Positions 9,733-22,000 of a DNA stretch of 64,000 nucleotides are shown piece by piece. The notes under the pieces were generated by a model. That model was not told the DNA's origin, did not search any database, and worked only from the letters and a program-made list of their open reading frames with translations. The translations under genes and the position numbers were made by a program. Within the stretch, counting starts at the first letter, position 1, and each line of letters begins with the position of its first letter. The stretch comes from Cranoglanis bouderius (Eukaryota > Chordata > Actinopteri > Siluriformes > Cranoglanididae), in contig CM042545.1 of the NCBI GenBank assembly GCA_023630585.1, positions 27,501 through 91,500 on the forward strand, in the 5' to 3' direction.

Positions 9733-10798
9733 GACATCACATCAACATCACAGCAACATCACAGCAACATCTCAGCAACATCACATCAACATCACATCAA
9801 CATCTCAGCAACATCTCATCAACATCTCAGCAACATCACAACAACGTCACATCAACATCACAACAACATCTCAGCAACATCACGTTAACATCACATCAAC
9901 ATCTCAGCAACATCATGTCAACATCACAGCAACATCTCAGCAACATCACGTCAACATCACATCAACATCTCAGCAACATCACATCAACATCTCAACAACA
10001 TCACAGCAACATCTCAGCAACACCACGTCAACATCACAGCAACATCTCCGCAACATCTCGGCAACATCACGTCAACATCTCATCAACATCTCAGCAACCT
10101 CTCAGCAACATCTCATCAACATCACAGCAACATCTCAGCAACATCACGTCAACATCTCAACAACATCACAGCAACATCTCATCAATATCTCAGCAACATC
10201 TCAGCAACATCTCATCAACATCACAGCAACATCACAGCGACATCTCATAAACATCACAGCGACATCTCATCGACATCACGTCAACATCTCAGTAACATCA
10301 CAGCAACATCACAGCAACATCACGTCTACATCTCAGCAACATCACATCAACATCTCAGTAACATCACATCAACATCTCAGTAACATCACATCAACATCAC
10401 AGCAACATCTCAGCAACATCACATCAACATCTCAGTAACATCACAGCAACATCACAGCAACATCACATCAACATCTCAACAACATCACATCGACATCACA
10501 TCGACATCACATCAACATCACAGCAACATCACAGCAACATCACGTCAACATCTCAACAACATCAAATCAACATCTCAGTAACATCACATCAACATCTCAT
10601 CAACATCACATCAACATACATCAACATCTCATCAACATCTCATCAACATCACATCAACATACATCAACATCTCATCAACATCACATCAACATCTCATCAA
10701 CATCTCATCAACATCACAGCAACATCACATCAACATCACAGCAACATCACGTCAACATCACGTCAACATCATGTCAGCATCCCAGCAACATCTCAGCA
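9733..10798 (+). repeat. 11-bp minisatellite, about 97 units
   Basis: Tandem units of 11 bp, consensus AACATCWCAKC, with variants AACATCACATC, AACATCTCAGC, AACATCACAGC and AACATCACGTC mixed along the array. Short 9-bp units (AACATACATC context) appear twice near 10,606-10,670 as part of a duplicated segment. As 11 is not a multiple of 3 the frame rotates, giving an 11-residue repeat (STSQQHLSNIT) in an open stretch at 9915-10250 that I regard as incidental. The array ends about 20 bp before a splice donor. Confidence 0.95.
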
Positions 10799-10819
10799 GA
10801 CAGAAACACACGTTCAGGG
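10799..10819 (+). other. Probable end of a 5' untranslated exon with splice donor
   Basis: After the minisatellite, CACACGTTCAGGG is followed by GTAAGT (GT at 10820-10821), a strong donor. The next acceptor TTTCTCCAG ends at 11006, immediately before ATG. Spliced, the ATG would have context AGGGGATGA with G at -3. Upstream reading frames run into a stop after splicing, so this exon is best read as 5' UTR. Its start is unknown and may include part of the minisatellite. Confidence 0.5.
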
Positions 10820-11006
10820 GTAAGTTCAGAATTTCAGTCTTCAAATCAATGGATAAGATATTGTCAATGTTTTATTTCATGATGTGGCTGAAATATGTTT
10901 ACTGTATGTTTGTCTGTAAGAGCTGTGTGATAGCTGGCTGCCTAGAAGCTAAACTAATCCCAATAATTTATTTCAGCATTAATGATTAAACCACTTCTTT
11001 CTCCAG

Positions 11007-11074
11007 ATGAACAATAAAACGAAGGTGAAGTTCTTCATGGACATTCGAGACATTGTCTTTGGTCTCAGTGATGA
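11007..11074 (+). CDS. Unidentified protein gene, coding exon 1 (start codon)
   Basis: This is the first coding exon of a four-exon model. The acceptor CTTTCTCCAG abuts the ATG, and the exon reads MNNKTKVKFFMDIRDIVFGL then SD plus two bases. The donor is GTACGT at 11075. The four exons join without a frame break to 196 codons ending at TAA 12842-12844. The protein is soluble-looking, with hydrophobic helix-like stretches, and has no signal peptide, zinc-finger or catalytic motif that I can see. I do not recognise the family. Repeated themes such as hydrophobic helices with I/V-I-x-x-I/L and Ser-rich linkers recur in exon 4 and beyond, suggesting an internally repetitive helical protein. Support is the canonical splice sites, phase agreement and protein-like composition. 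Confidence 0.6.
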
Positions 11075-11164
11075 GTACGTTTGTTTACGTTACTATAATC
11101 TATTATTTAAATATACTGCATATTAAAATCATATACTTAGAATCTGCACTTTACCTCATTTCAG

Positions 11165-11201
11165 GGAATGGAGCGGTGTGAACAGAGACCTGTCATACAA
11201 G
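11165..11201 (+). CDS. Unidentified protein gene, coding exon 2
   Basis: A 37-bp exon between acceptor TTTCAG (ending 11164) and donor GTAATC. It completes the split glutamate codon and reads EWSGVNRDLSYK, ending in phase 0. The upstream intron is only 90 bp. So small an exon is supported mainly by the exact phase fit to both neighbours. Confidence 0.55.
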
Positions 11202-12185
11202 GTAATCATTTTTTATTGAAAAATAAATCATTACAGGCTGATTATGTTCATGATTTATTCGAATTGTCACGTCCTTCTGAGTCCTGGATAATTTCATCGA
11301 ACCCGATTTATATGAAACACACACGTGCAAGAAATAGTTAAATATATACTACAAACTATGAACATATCCTGTATTTGACTATTGTGTATGCTTAAAAAAG
11401 AGTCTAAAGATCCTGTGTGTAATTAAATTGACAATTATTTTATTGTAAACAGACAAGTGACTTGTAGCTTACGAAATATATTTGTATTACAGTCTTTTAA
11501 ATATTTATCTTAATTAAATCAGGGATGAGTTTCTCAGAAGCATCGGAGCACAAAGACCATCGTTAAATAGTAGAGCGAGCATCAGTGTTATGCAGTGACA
11601 AAGGGGAGCTGGATGCATGCGCTGGGGAAAAGTCAGTTCATTATGAAGTAACCAAAAGTATTTGGACAGGGAAAAAGGAACACAAAGGCAGGGTCAGAAA
11701 CAAACTATAGTCCACAAGGTAATAAATCCACTAGGTATATAATCCACAAAAATAAGCAAGGTAATAATTCAAAAAGCAAAGCATTAATCCACAAAATAAC
11801 GAGGAAAGAGTCCATGGTCCAGGAAACGCGAGGCGACTGCAAAAACAAAGAACATCCATTTGAACAAACCTTTGACTGGTAGTGAATTTCAATGGAAGTT
11901 GAAATAACTGAATAGTGAATATAATTATAATAATAGTTGACATGACTGGGGAATTATGGTCTACTGAATCACCTGTGGCCTAAAACACACCTGATCCAAA
12001 TCACATGTCAGGGTTCTGGGTTTTTTTGTTTTTTTTTGTTTGTCTTGTTTTTTTGTTTATTTGTTTTTAAACTATAAATTGTGTGTATTTTTTTATTTTT
12101 TCTTTACGTTCATGAAGAATCAGTAACTGGATTGAAAAACAATATAACTAATGTACCTTACCTTTTGTCTTTTTGTTCTTTTAAG
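11202..12185 (+). other. Intron between coding exons 2 and 3
   Basis: 984 bp, donor GTAATC and acceptor TTGTTCTTTTAAG. It contains AT-rich DNA, a poorly defined repeat-like stretch at about 11,690-12,010 (AACAAACTATAGTCCACAAGG ... ACATGTCAGGGTTCTGGG) and a T-rich low-complexity run at 12,018-12,066. No other feature was recognised. Confidence 0.5.
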
Positions 12186-12358
12186 TTCACGAAATTGGAA
12201 CTGGTCATTCTGTGCTCGTCGATAGTGAAAATCTTGGCGACTCAAGTCATCGAGTGCATTCTGCCAACGATCATCGATGGAGCAGGAATACAGCCAGTTC
12301 TCCATGCAGAAATAAAGTTACGTGAGAAGTCTGCTCAGGGGCATACCAGGTCTCAAAG
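12186..12358 (+). CDS. Unidentified protein gene, coding exon 3
   Basis: 173 bp, acceptor TTGTTCTTTTAAG and strong donor GTAAGT at 12359. Reads FTKLELVILCSSIVKILATQ and continues with a hydrophobic stretch to CILPTIIDGAG, then a basic, polar tail (KLREKSAQGHTRSQ). The hydrophobic region of about 30 residues could be a buried or amphipathic helix pair. It is interrupted by K and E and is not a clean membrane span. Phase 2 at its end matches exon 4. Confidence 0.65.
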
Positions 12359-12531
12359 GTAAGTCCTTGACTAACAACTAGAATGGCTTTCAATCTCCCA
12401 TCTCACCCGCCTTCATCTTTAAAGGTCATGTGACCACTAAATTGAATCAACACACAGTTTTTTAGCAGTTTAACATGTAGTTAATTATGACACATCACAT
12501 CATTGTCATGTCATCATGTGTCTTTCCCCAG

Positions 12532-12844
12532 ATCACCAGAAGACCCATCTGACCATGTATGCAGCATCATTGCAGGAGTTGTTACTCAACTTAAAGAAGC
12601 AATAAAACAGACACTCGTGAAGCTTTGCTCTGTTAAAGCTCCAGCTAAAAGCCGTAAGACGGAGAGCGTGAAGAAAAACATCGATCCCTTGGGAGAAACC
12701 TCAAGCGAGTCTCCCCTGATCGATGGTCTTGCAGCCTCTTCCACCAATGGCATCATCACTGAGATAATACGACTTTGTTGTCCGGAGATTTCTCAAAAAA
12801 TGAGACAAGGTGAAACACCTGACCAGCCTGTAAGCTTTCAATAA
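12532..12844 (+). CDS. Unidentified protein gene, coding exon 4 to in-frame TAA
   Basis: Acceptor TGTCTTTCCCCAG, then RSPEDPSDHVCSIIAGVV and on to a Lys-rich linker (AKSRKTESVKKN), a helix-like LIDGLAASSTNGIITEIIRL and the end GETPDQPVSFQ before TAA. A possible donor CCT|GTAAGC at 12829/12830 would end the exon in phase 0 just before the stop. The reading frame looks protein-like again directly after the TAA, and no AATAAA or ATTAAA polyadenylation signal lies between the stop and 13050. So the TAA may be a disabling mutation (CAA to TAA would be a single transition) instead of the natural end. Confidence 0.6.
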
Positions 12845-13037
12845 GTTATAAACAGCATCCTGAAGGCAATGGAACACGTCGACAACGTTCACACAGGTCC
12901 TTCCACGAGCGATGTTGAGAAGAGCTCAGTTTCTGATGGGACTGAGGAGAGCATTTTCAGTGAGCAGATTCGGAATGAGGCAGTGCACACTATAAGCCAT
13001 ATCCTCCTCAAAGCAGGGGAAAAGATCTCTTCAGCAG
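12845..13037 (+). pseudogene. In-frame coding-like continuation after the stop
   Basis: Directly after TAA the same frame reads VINSILKAMEHVDNVHTG, then a Ser/Glu-rich linker, then IRNEAVHTISHILLKAGEKIS. This has the same alternation of amphipathic helices and polar linkers as exon 4. It ends at CAGCAG|GTGGTT (possible weak donor, GT at 13038), about 10 bp before the satellite begins. Either the gene is a pseudogene with a nonsense change, or the reference has an error, or this is 3' UTR that keeps coding character by chance. The last seems unlikely. Confidence 0.45.
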
Positions 13038-13048
13038 GTGGTTCTAGT

Positions 13049-16000
13049 GCTGTTTCGTGTGCACTCTTTTGACTCCAGCTGTTTCGTGTTCGCTCGTTTT
13101 GGTCCAGCTGTTTTGTGTGTGCTGTTTTGACTCCAGCTGTTTCATGTGAGCCGTTTCGACTCCAGCTGTTTCGTCTTCACTCTTTGAACTCCAGCTGTTT
13201 CGTCTTCACTCTTTGCACTCCAGCTGTTTCGTCTTTGCGCTCTCGACTCACGCTGTTTCGTGTTCGCCCTTTCGATTCCAGCAGTTTCGTGTTCGCTCTT
13301 TCGACTCCAGCTGTTTCGTGTGCGCTCTTTCGGCTCCATCTGTTTCGTATGCGCTCTTTCTACTCCAGCAGTTTCTTATTCGCCTTTTCGACTCCAGTTG
13401 TGTGGTGTTCGCTCTTTCGACTCCAGCTGTGTCGTGCGCGCTGTTTCGACTCCAGCAGTTTAGTGCGCTCTCTTTCGACTCCAGCCGTTTTGTGCGCTCT
13501 CTTTCGACTCCATCTGTTTCGTGGTTCGCCCTTTCGACTCCAGCTGTTTCGTGTGAGTTCTTTCAACTCCCGCTGTTTCATGTTCGCTCTTTAGACTCCC
13601 GCTGTTTCGTGCGCCCTTTCGATTCCAGCAGTTTCGTGGTCGCTCTTTCGACTCCAGCTGTTTCGTGTGCGCTCTTTCGGCTCCAGCCTTTTCGTGTGCT
13701 CTCTTTCGACTCCAGCTGTTTTGTGTTCGCTCATTCGACTCCAGCTGTTTTATGTGCGTTGTTTCGTCTGCTGCTGTTTTTTGTACATTGTTTCGTCTCT
13801 CGCTGTTTCGTGTGCGCTCTTTTGACTCCAGCTGTTTCGTGTTCGCTCTTTCGACTCCAGCAGTTTCGTGTTCGCTCTTTCGACTCCAGCTGTGTCGTGT
13901 TCGCTCTTTCGACTCCTATTTTGTGTGGGTTGGTTCGTCTTGTGCGCTCTTTTTGGTCGAGCCATTTCGTGAGCTCTCTTCGTGTTCGCTCTTTTGACTC
14001 CAGCAGTTTCGTGTTCGCTCTTTCGACTCCAACTGTTACGTGTGTGCTCTTTCGACTCCCGCTGTGTTGTGGTCGCTCTTTCGACTCCAGCTGTGTCTTG
14101 TTCGCTCTTTCGACTCCAGCCGTTTCGTGTTCGCTTTTTCGATTCCAGCTGTGTTGTGAGCGCTCTTTCGACTCCATCTGTTTCGTGTTCTCTCTTTCGA
14201 CTCCAGCTGTATCGTGTATGCTGTTTCGACTCTCCTGTTTTGTGTTCCCTCTTTCGACTCCAGTCGTTTCTTGTGCACTCTTTCGACTCCAGCCGTTTTG
14301 TGCGCTCTTTTTCGACTCCCGCTGTTTCGTGTGCGCCCTTTCGATTCCAGCAGTTTCGTGTTCGCTCTTTCGACTCCATCTGTTTCGTGTGCGCTCTTTC
14401 GGCTCCAGCCTTTCGTGTGCGCTCTTTCGACTCCAGCTGTTTTGTGTGCGTTGTTTCGTCTGCTGCTGTTTTTTGTGCATTGTTTCGTCTCCGCTGTTTC
14501 GTGTGCGGTCTTTTGACTCCAGCTGTTTCGTGTTCGCTCTTTCGACTCCAGCACTTTCGTGTTCGCTCTTTCGACTCCAGCTGTTTCATGTGCGCTCTTT
14601 CGGTTCCAGCTGTTTCGTGTGCATTGTTTATGCTCCAGCTGTTTCGTTTTCGCTCTTTCGAGTCCAGTTGTGTCGTGTTCTCTCTTTCGACTCCAGCTGT
14701 TTCGTGTGCGCTCTTTCGACTCCAGCTGTTTTGTGTTCGCTCTTTCGACTCCAGCTGTTTTGTGTTCGCTCTTTCGACTCCAGCTGTTTCGTGTGCATTG
14801 TTTAGGCTCCAGCTGTTTCGTTTTCGCTCTTTCGAGTCCAGTTGTGTCGTGTTCTCTCTTTCGACTCCAGCCGTTTTGTGCACTCTCTTTCGACTCCGTC
14901 TTTTTCGTGTTCGCTCTTTCGACTCCAGTTGTGTCATGTTCACTCTTTCGACTGCAGCTGTGTCGTGTTTGCTGTTTCAACTCCCGCTGTTTCGTGTTCC
15001 CTCTTTCATCTCCAGTCGTTTCTTGTGCGCTCTTTCAACTCCAGTCGTTTCTTGTGCGCTCTTTCAACTCCAGTCGTTTCGTGTGCGCGCTTTCGACTCC
15101 ATCTGTTTCGTGTTCGCTCTTTCGTCTCCAGCTGTTTCGTGCGCTCTCTTTCGACTCCAGCCGTTTCGTGCGCTCTCTTTAACTCCATCTGTGTCGTGGT
15201 CGATCTTTCAACTCCAGCTGTGTCGTGTTCGCTCTTTCGACTCCAGCTGTGTCATGCTCGCTCGTTCGACCCCCGCTGTGTCGTGGTCGATCTTTCAACT
15301 CCAGCTGTGTCGTGTTCGCTCTTTCGACTCCAGCTGTGTCATGCTCGCTCGTTCGACTCCAGCCATTTCGTGTGTGCTCTTTCGACTCCAGCTGTGTCGT
15401 GTTCGCTCTTTCGACCCCAGCTGTTTCGTGTTCGCTCTTTCGACCCCAGCTGTGTTGTGCACGCTCTTTCGAATCCAGCTGTTTCGGCTCCAGGGGTTTC
15501 GTGTGCTCTCTTTCGACTCCAGCTGTGTCGTGCGCAAAGTTTCGACTCCAGCAGTTTCGTGCGCTCTCTTTCGACTCCAGCCGTTTCGTGCACTGTCTTT
15601 CGACTCCAGCCGTTTCGTGCGCTCTCTTTCGACTCCATCTGTTTCATGCTCGCTCTGTCGACTCCAGCTGTTTCGTGCGCTCTCTTTCGACTCCAGCCGT
15701 TTCGTGTTCGCTCTTTCGACTCCAGCCATTTCATGTACGCTCTTTAGACTCCCGCTGTTTTGTGTGCGCCCTTTCGATTCCAGCAGTTTCGTGTTCGCTC
15801 TTTCGACTCCAGCTGTTTTGTGTGCGTTGTTTCGTCTGCTGCTGTTTTTAGTGCATTGTTTCGTCTCCCGCTGTTTCGTGTGCGGTCTTTTGACTCCAGC
15901 TGTTTCGTGTTCGCTCTTTCGACTCCAGCAGTTTCGTGTTCGCTCTTTCGACTCCAGCCATTTCATGTTCGCTCTTTAGACTCCCGCCGTTTTGGTGCAC

Positions 16001-19000
16001 TCTCTTTCGACTCCGTCTTTTTCGTGTTCGCTCTTTCGACTCCAGTTGTGTCATGTTCGCTCTTTCGACTGCAGGCTGTGTCGTGGTTTGCTGTTTCAAC
16101 TCCCGCTGTTTCGTGTTCCCTCTTTCGACTCCAGTCGCTTTCTTGTGCGCTCTTTCAACTCCAGTCGTTTCGTGTGCGCTCTTTCGACTCCATCTGTTTT
16201 GTGTTCGCTCTTTCGTCTCCAGCTGTTTCGTGTTCGCTCTTTCGACCTCCAGCAGTTTCGTGCGCTCTTCTTTCGACTCCAGCCGTTTCGTGCGCTCTCT
16301 TTTAACTCCATCTGTTTCGTATTCCGCTCTTTCGACTCCAGCTGTTACATGTGTCCTCTTTCAACTCCAGCTGTTTCGTGTTCGCTCGTTCGACTCCAGC
16401 TGTTTCGTGTTCGCTCTTTCGACTCCAGCTGTGTCGTGCTCGCTCGTTCGAAAGTGCAGCCGTTTCGTGTGGTGTGCTCTTTCGACTCCAGCTGTGTCGT
16501 GACGCGCTGTTTCGACCCCAGCTGTTTCGTGGTTCGCTCTTTCACCCCCAGCTGTGTCGTGCACGCTCTTTCGAATCCAGCTGTTTCGGCTCCAGGGGTT
16601 TTCGTGTGCTCTCTTTCGACTCCAGCTGTGTCGGTGCGCAAAGTTTCGACTCCAGCAGTTTCGTGCGCTCTCTTTCGACTCCAGCCGTTTCGTGCACTGT
16701 CTTTCGACTCCAGCCGCTTTCGTGCGCTCTCTTTCGACTCCATCTGTTTCATGCTCGCTCTGTCGACTCCAGCTGTTTCGTGCGCGCTCTTTCGACTCCA
16801 GCCGGTTCGTGTTCGCTCTTTCGACTCCAGCCATTTCATGTACGCTCTTTAGGACTCCCGCTGTTTTGTGTGCGCCCTTTCGATTCCCAGCAGTTTCGTG
16901 TTCGCTCTTTCGACTCCAGCTGTTTTGTGTGCGTTGTTTCGTCTGCTGCTGTTTTTAGTGCATTGTTTCGTCTCCCGCTGTTTCGTGTGCGGTCTTTTGA
17001 CTCCAGCTGTTTCGTGTTCGCTCTTTCGACTCCAGCAGTGTCGTGTTCGCTTCTTTCGACTCCAGCCTATTTCATGTTCGCTCTTTTAGACTCCCGTCGC
17101 TTTGTGCACTCTCTTTCGACTCCGTCTTTTTCGTGTTCGCTCTTTCGACTCCAGTTGTGTCATGTTCGCTCTTTCGACTGCAGCTGTGTCGTGTTTGCTG
17201 TTTCAACTCCCGCTGTTTCGTGTTCCCTCTTTCGACTCCAGTCGTTTCTTGTGCGCTCTTTCAACTCCAGTCGTTTCGTGGTGCGCTCTTTCGACTCCAT
17301 CTGTTTCGTGTTCGCTCTTTTCGACTCCAGCTGTGTCGTGCTCGCTCGTTCGAGTCCAGCCGTTTCGTGTGTGCTCTTTCGACTCCAGCTGTGTCGTGTT
17401 CGCTCTTTCGACCCCAGCTGTTTCGTGTTCGCTCTTTCGACCCCAGCTGTGTCGTGTCGCTCGCTTCTTTCGAATCCAGCTGTTTCGGCTCCAGACGTTT
17501 CGTGTGCTCTCTTTCGACTCCAGCTGTGTCGTACGCCGCTGTTTCGACTCCAGCAGTGTTTCGTCCGCTCTCTTCTCGACTCAAGCCTTTTCGTGTTCGC
17601 TCTTTCGACTCCAGCTGTATCGTGGTTCGCTCTTTCGACTCCAGCTGTATCGTGTTCGCTTCTTTCGACTCCAGCTGTGTCGTGCGTGCTCTTTCGACTC
17701 CATCTGTTTCGTGTTCAGTCTTTCGACTCCAGCTGTTACGTGTGTGCTCTTTCGACTCCCGCTGTGTTGTGGTCGCTTCTTTCGACTCCAGCTGTGTCTT
17801 GTTCGCTCTTTCGACTCCAGCCGTTTCGTGTTCGCTTTCGATTCCAGCTGTGTTGTGAGCGCTCTTTCGACTCCATCTGTTTCGTGTTCTCTCTTCGACT
17901 CCAGCTGTATCGCGGTATGCTGTTTCGACTCTCCCTGTTTTGTGTTCCCTCTTCGACTCCAGTCGCTTGTTCAGCGCCTTTCGACTCCAGCCGCTTTGTG
18001 TGCTCTTTTTCGACTCCATCTGTTTCGTGTTTGCTCTTTCGCCTCCAGCTGTTTCGCGGTGAGTTCTTTCAGCTCCAGCCTTTTCGTGTGCGCTCTTTCG
18101 ACTCCCGCTGTTTCGTGTGCGCTCTTTCGATTCCAGCAGTTTCGTGTTCGCTCTTTCGACTCCATCTGTTTCGTGTGCGCTCTTTCGCTCCAGCCTTTTC
18201 GCGTGGTGCGCTCTTTCGACTCCAGCTGTTTGTGTGCGCGAGCGGTTTCGCTCTGCTGCTGTTTTTGTGCATTGTTTCGCCTCCCGCTGTTTCGTGTGCG
18301 CTTCTTGACTCCAGCTGTTTCGTGTTCGCTCTTTCGACTCCAGCACTTTCGTGTTCGCTTCTTCGACTCCAGCTGTTTCGTGCGCTCTTTCGGTTCCAGC
18401 TGTTTCGTGTGCATTGTTTATGCTCCAGCTGTTTCGTTTTCGCTCTTTCGAGTCCAGTTGTGTCGTGTTCTCTTTCGACTCCAGCTGTTTCGTAGGCGCT
18501 CTTTTCGACTCCAGCTGTTTTGTGTTCGCTCTTTCGACTCAAGCTGTTTTGTGATCGCTCTTTCGACTCCAGCTGTTTCGTGGTGCATTGTTTAGGCTCC
18601 AGCTGTTTCGCTTTCGCTCTTTCGAGTCCAGTTGTGTCGTGGTTCTCTCTTTCGACTCCAGATGTTTCGCAGCGCCTTTCGACTCCAGCTGTTTTGTGTT
18701 CGCCTTTCGACTCCAGCCGCTTTGTGCACTCTTTCGACCGCCTTTTTCGTGGTTCGCCTTCGACCCAGCTGTTACATGTGTCCTCTTTGACTCCAGCTGT
18801 TTCGTGTTCGCCGCTCGACTCCAGCTGTTTCGTGTTCACTCTTTCGACTCCAGCTGTGTCGTGCTCGCCGCTCGACTCCAGCCGCTTCAGTGTGCTCTTT
18901 CGACTCCAGCTGTGTCGTGTTCGCTCTTCGACCCCAGCTGTTTCGTGTTCGCTCTTTCGACGCCAGCTGTGTCGTGCTCGCTCTTTCGAATCCAGCTGTT

Positions 19001-22000
19001 TCGCTCCAGGCGCTTCGTGGTCTCTTTCGACCCAGCTGTGTCGTGACGCCGCTTGTTTCGACTCCAGCAGTTTCGTCCGCCCTTCTTTACGACTCAAAGC
19101 CGTTTATTGTTCTCTTTCGACTCCAGCTGTATCGCGTTCGCTTCTTCGACTCCAGCTTTGTCGCGGCGGCTCTTCGACCCAACTGTTTCGTGGTTCAGTC
19201 TTTCGACTCCAGCTGTTACGCGGTGTGCTCTTTCGACTCCCGCTGTGTTGTGGTCGCTCTTTCGACTCAGCTGTGTCTTGTTCGCTCTTTCAACTCCAGC
19301 CGCTTTCGTTCGCTTTTTCGGCTCCAGCTGTTTCGTGTGCGCTCTTCGACTCCAGTTGTTTTGTGTTCACTCTTTCGACTCCAGCTGTTTTGTGTTTGCT
19401 CTTTCGACTCCAGCTGTTTTGTGTGCATTGTTTAGGCTCCAGCTGTTTCGTTTTCGCTCTTTCGAGTCCAGTTGTGTCGTGTTCTCTCTTCGACTCCAGC
19501 CGTTTTGTGCACTCTCTTCGACTCCGTCTTTTTCGTGTTCGCTCTTTCGACTCCAGTTGTTTCATGTTCGCTCTTTCGACCGCAGCTGTGTCGCGGTTTG
19601 CTGTTTCAACTCCCGCTGTTTCGTGTTCCCTCTTTCGACTCCATTCGCTTCTTGTGCGCTCTTCGACTCCAGTCGCTTCGTGCGCTCTTTCGACTCCAGT
19701 CGCTTCGTGCGCTCTTTCGACTCCATCTGTTTCGTGTTCGCTCTTTCGCCTCCAGCTGTTTCGCGGTTCGCTCTTTGGACTCCAGCAGTTTCGCGGCGCT
19801 CTCTTTCGACTCCAGCCGCTTTCGTGCGCTCTCTTTAACTCCATCTGTGTCGTGGTCGATCTTTCAACTCCAGCTGTGTCGTGGTTCGCTTCTTTCGACC
19901 CCGCTGTGTCGTGGTTCGCTCTTTCGACCCCGCTGTGTCGTGGTTCGCTTCTTCGACCCGCTGTGTCGTGGTTCGCTTTTTCGACTCCAGCTGTGTCGTG
20001 CTCGCTCGCTCGACTCCAGCCGCTTCGTGTGCTCTTTCGACTCCAGCTGTGTCGCGGTTCGCTCTTTCGACCCCAGCTGTTTCGTGTTCGCTCTTTCGAC
20101 CCCAGCTGTGTCATGCACGCTCTTTCGAATCCAGCTGTTTCGGCTCCAGGGGTTTCGTGTGCTCTCTTTCGACTCCAGCTGTGTCGCGGCACAAAGTTTC
20201 GACTCCAGCAGTTTCGCGCGCTCTTTCGACTCCAGCCGCTTGCACTGTCTTTCGACTCCAGCCGCTTCGCGGCGCTTCTTTCGACTCCATCTGTTTCATG
20301 CTCGCTCTGTCGACTCCAGCTGTTTCGCGCGCCTCTTTCGACTCCAGCCGCTTCGCGTTCGCCTTTCGACTCCAGCCATTTCATGTACGCCTTTAGACTC
20401 CCGCTGTTTTGTGTGCGCCTCTTCGATTCCAGCAGTTTCGTGTTCGCTCTTTCGACCCAGCTGTTTTGTGTGCGCTTGTTTCGCCTGCTGCTGTTTTTAG
20501 TGCATTGTTTCGCCTCCCGCTGTTTCGCAGCGGTCTTTTGACTCCAGCTGTTTCGTGTTCGCTTCTTCGACTCCAGCAGTGTCGTGGTTCGCTTCTTCGA
20601 CTCCAGCCATTTCCATGTTCGCTCTTTAGACTCCCGCTGCTTTGTGCACTCTCTTTCGACCGCTCTTTTTCGTGGTTCGCTTTCGACTCCAGTTGTGTCA
20701 TGTTCGCTCTTTCGACTGCAGCTGTGTCGTGTTTGCTGTTTCTAACTCCCGCTGTTTCGTGTTCCCTTCGACCCAGTCGCTTTTGTGCGCTCTTTCAACT
20801 CCAGTCGCTTAGGTGCGCTCTTTCGACTCCATCTGTTTCGTGTTCGCTCTTTCGACTCCAGCTGTGTCGTGTTCGCCGCTCGAGTCCAGCCGCTTTCGCA
20901 GGTGTGCTCTTCGACTCCAGCTGTGTCGTGGTTCGCTTCTTCGACCCCAGCTGTTTCGTGGTTCGCTCTTCTCGACCCCAGCTGTGTCGTGCTCGCTTCT
21001 TTCGAATCCAGCTGTTTCGGCTCCAGGCGCTTCGTGTGCTCTTTCGACTCCAGCTGTGTCGTACGCCGCTTGTTTCGACTCCAGCAGTTTCGTCCGCCTC
21101 TCTTCAACTCAAGCCTTTTTAGTAGTTCGCTTCTTTCGACCCAGCTGTATCGCGTTAGCCTTTCGACTCCAGCTGTATCGTGTTCGCTTCTTTCGACTCC
21201 AGCTGTGTCGCGGCGTGCTCTTCGACTCCATCTGTTTCGTGGTTCAGTCTTTCGACTCCAGCCGTTACGCAGTGTGCTCTTTCGACTCCCGCTGTGTTGT
21301 GGTCGCTCTTTGACTCCAGCTGTGTCTTGTTCGCCTTTCGACTCCAGCCGCTTTCGTGTTCGCTTTTTCGATTCCAGCTGTGTTGTGAGCGCCTTCGACT
21401 CCATCTGTTTCGTGTTCTCTTTCGACCCAGCTGTATCGTGTATGCTGTTTCGACTCTCCTGTTTTGTGTTCCCTCTTTCGACTCCAGTCGTTTCTTGTGC
21501 GCCTTTCGACTCCAGCCGCTTTGTGCGCTCTTTTTCGACTCCATCTGTTTCGTGTTTGCTCTTTCGCCTCCAGCTGTTTCGTGAGTTCTTTCAGCTCCAG
21601 CCTTTTCGCAGCGCCTTTCGACTCCCGCTGTTTCGCAGCGCTCTTCGATTCCAGCAGTTCGTGTTCGCTTCTTCGACTCCATCTGTTTCGCGGTGCGCTC
21701 TTTCGGCTCCAGCCTTTTCTGTGCGCCTCTTTCGACTCCAGCTGTTTTGTGTGCGTTGTTTCGCCTGCTGCTGTTTTTGTGCATTGTTTCGCCTCCCGCT
21801 GTTTCGTGCGCTCTTTGACTCCAGCTGTTTCGGTTCGCTCTTTCGACTCCAGCAGTTTCTGTGTTCGCTTCTTTCGACTCCAGCTGTTTCGTGCGCTCTT
21901 TCGGTTCCAGCTGTTTCGTGTGCATTGTTTATGCTCCAGCTGTTTCGTTTTCGCTTCTTCTCGAGTCCAGTTGTGTCGCGGTTCTCTCTTTCGACTCCAG

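Noticed and set aside
9915..10250. 111-codon Ser/Gln/His-rich ORF
   Set aside because: It lies wholly within the 11-bp minisatellite and mirrors its unit. Joining to the downstream exon by the visible donor gives an immediate stop.
12830..12868. Tiny intron removing the in-frame TAA (GTAAGC donor to GAAG acceptor)
   Set aside because: About 39 bp is below the usual minimum for vertebrate introns, and there is no pyrimidine tract before the acceptor.
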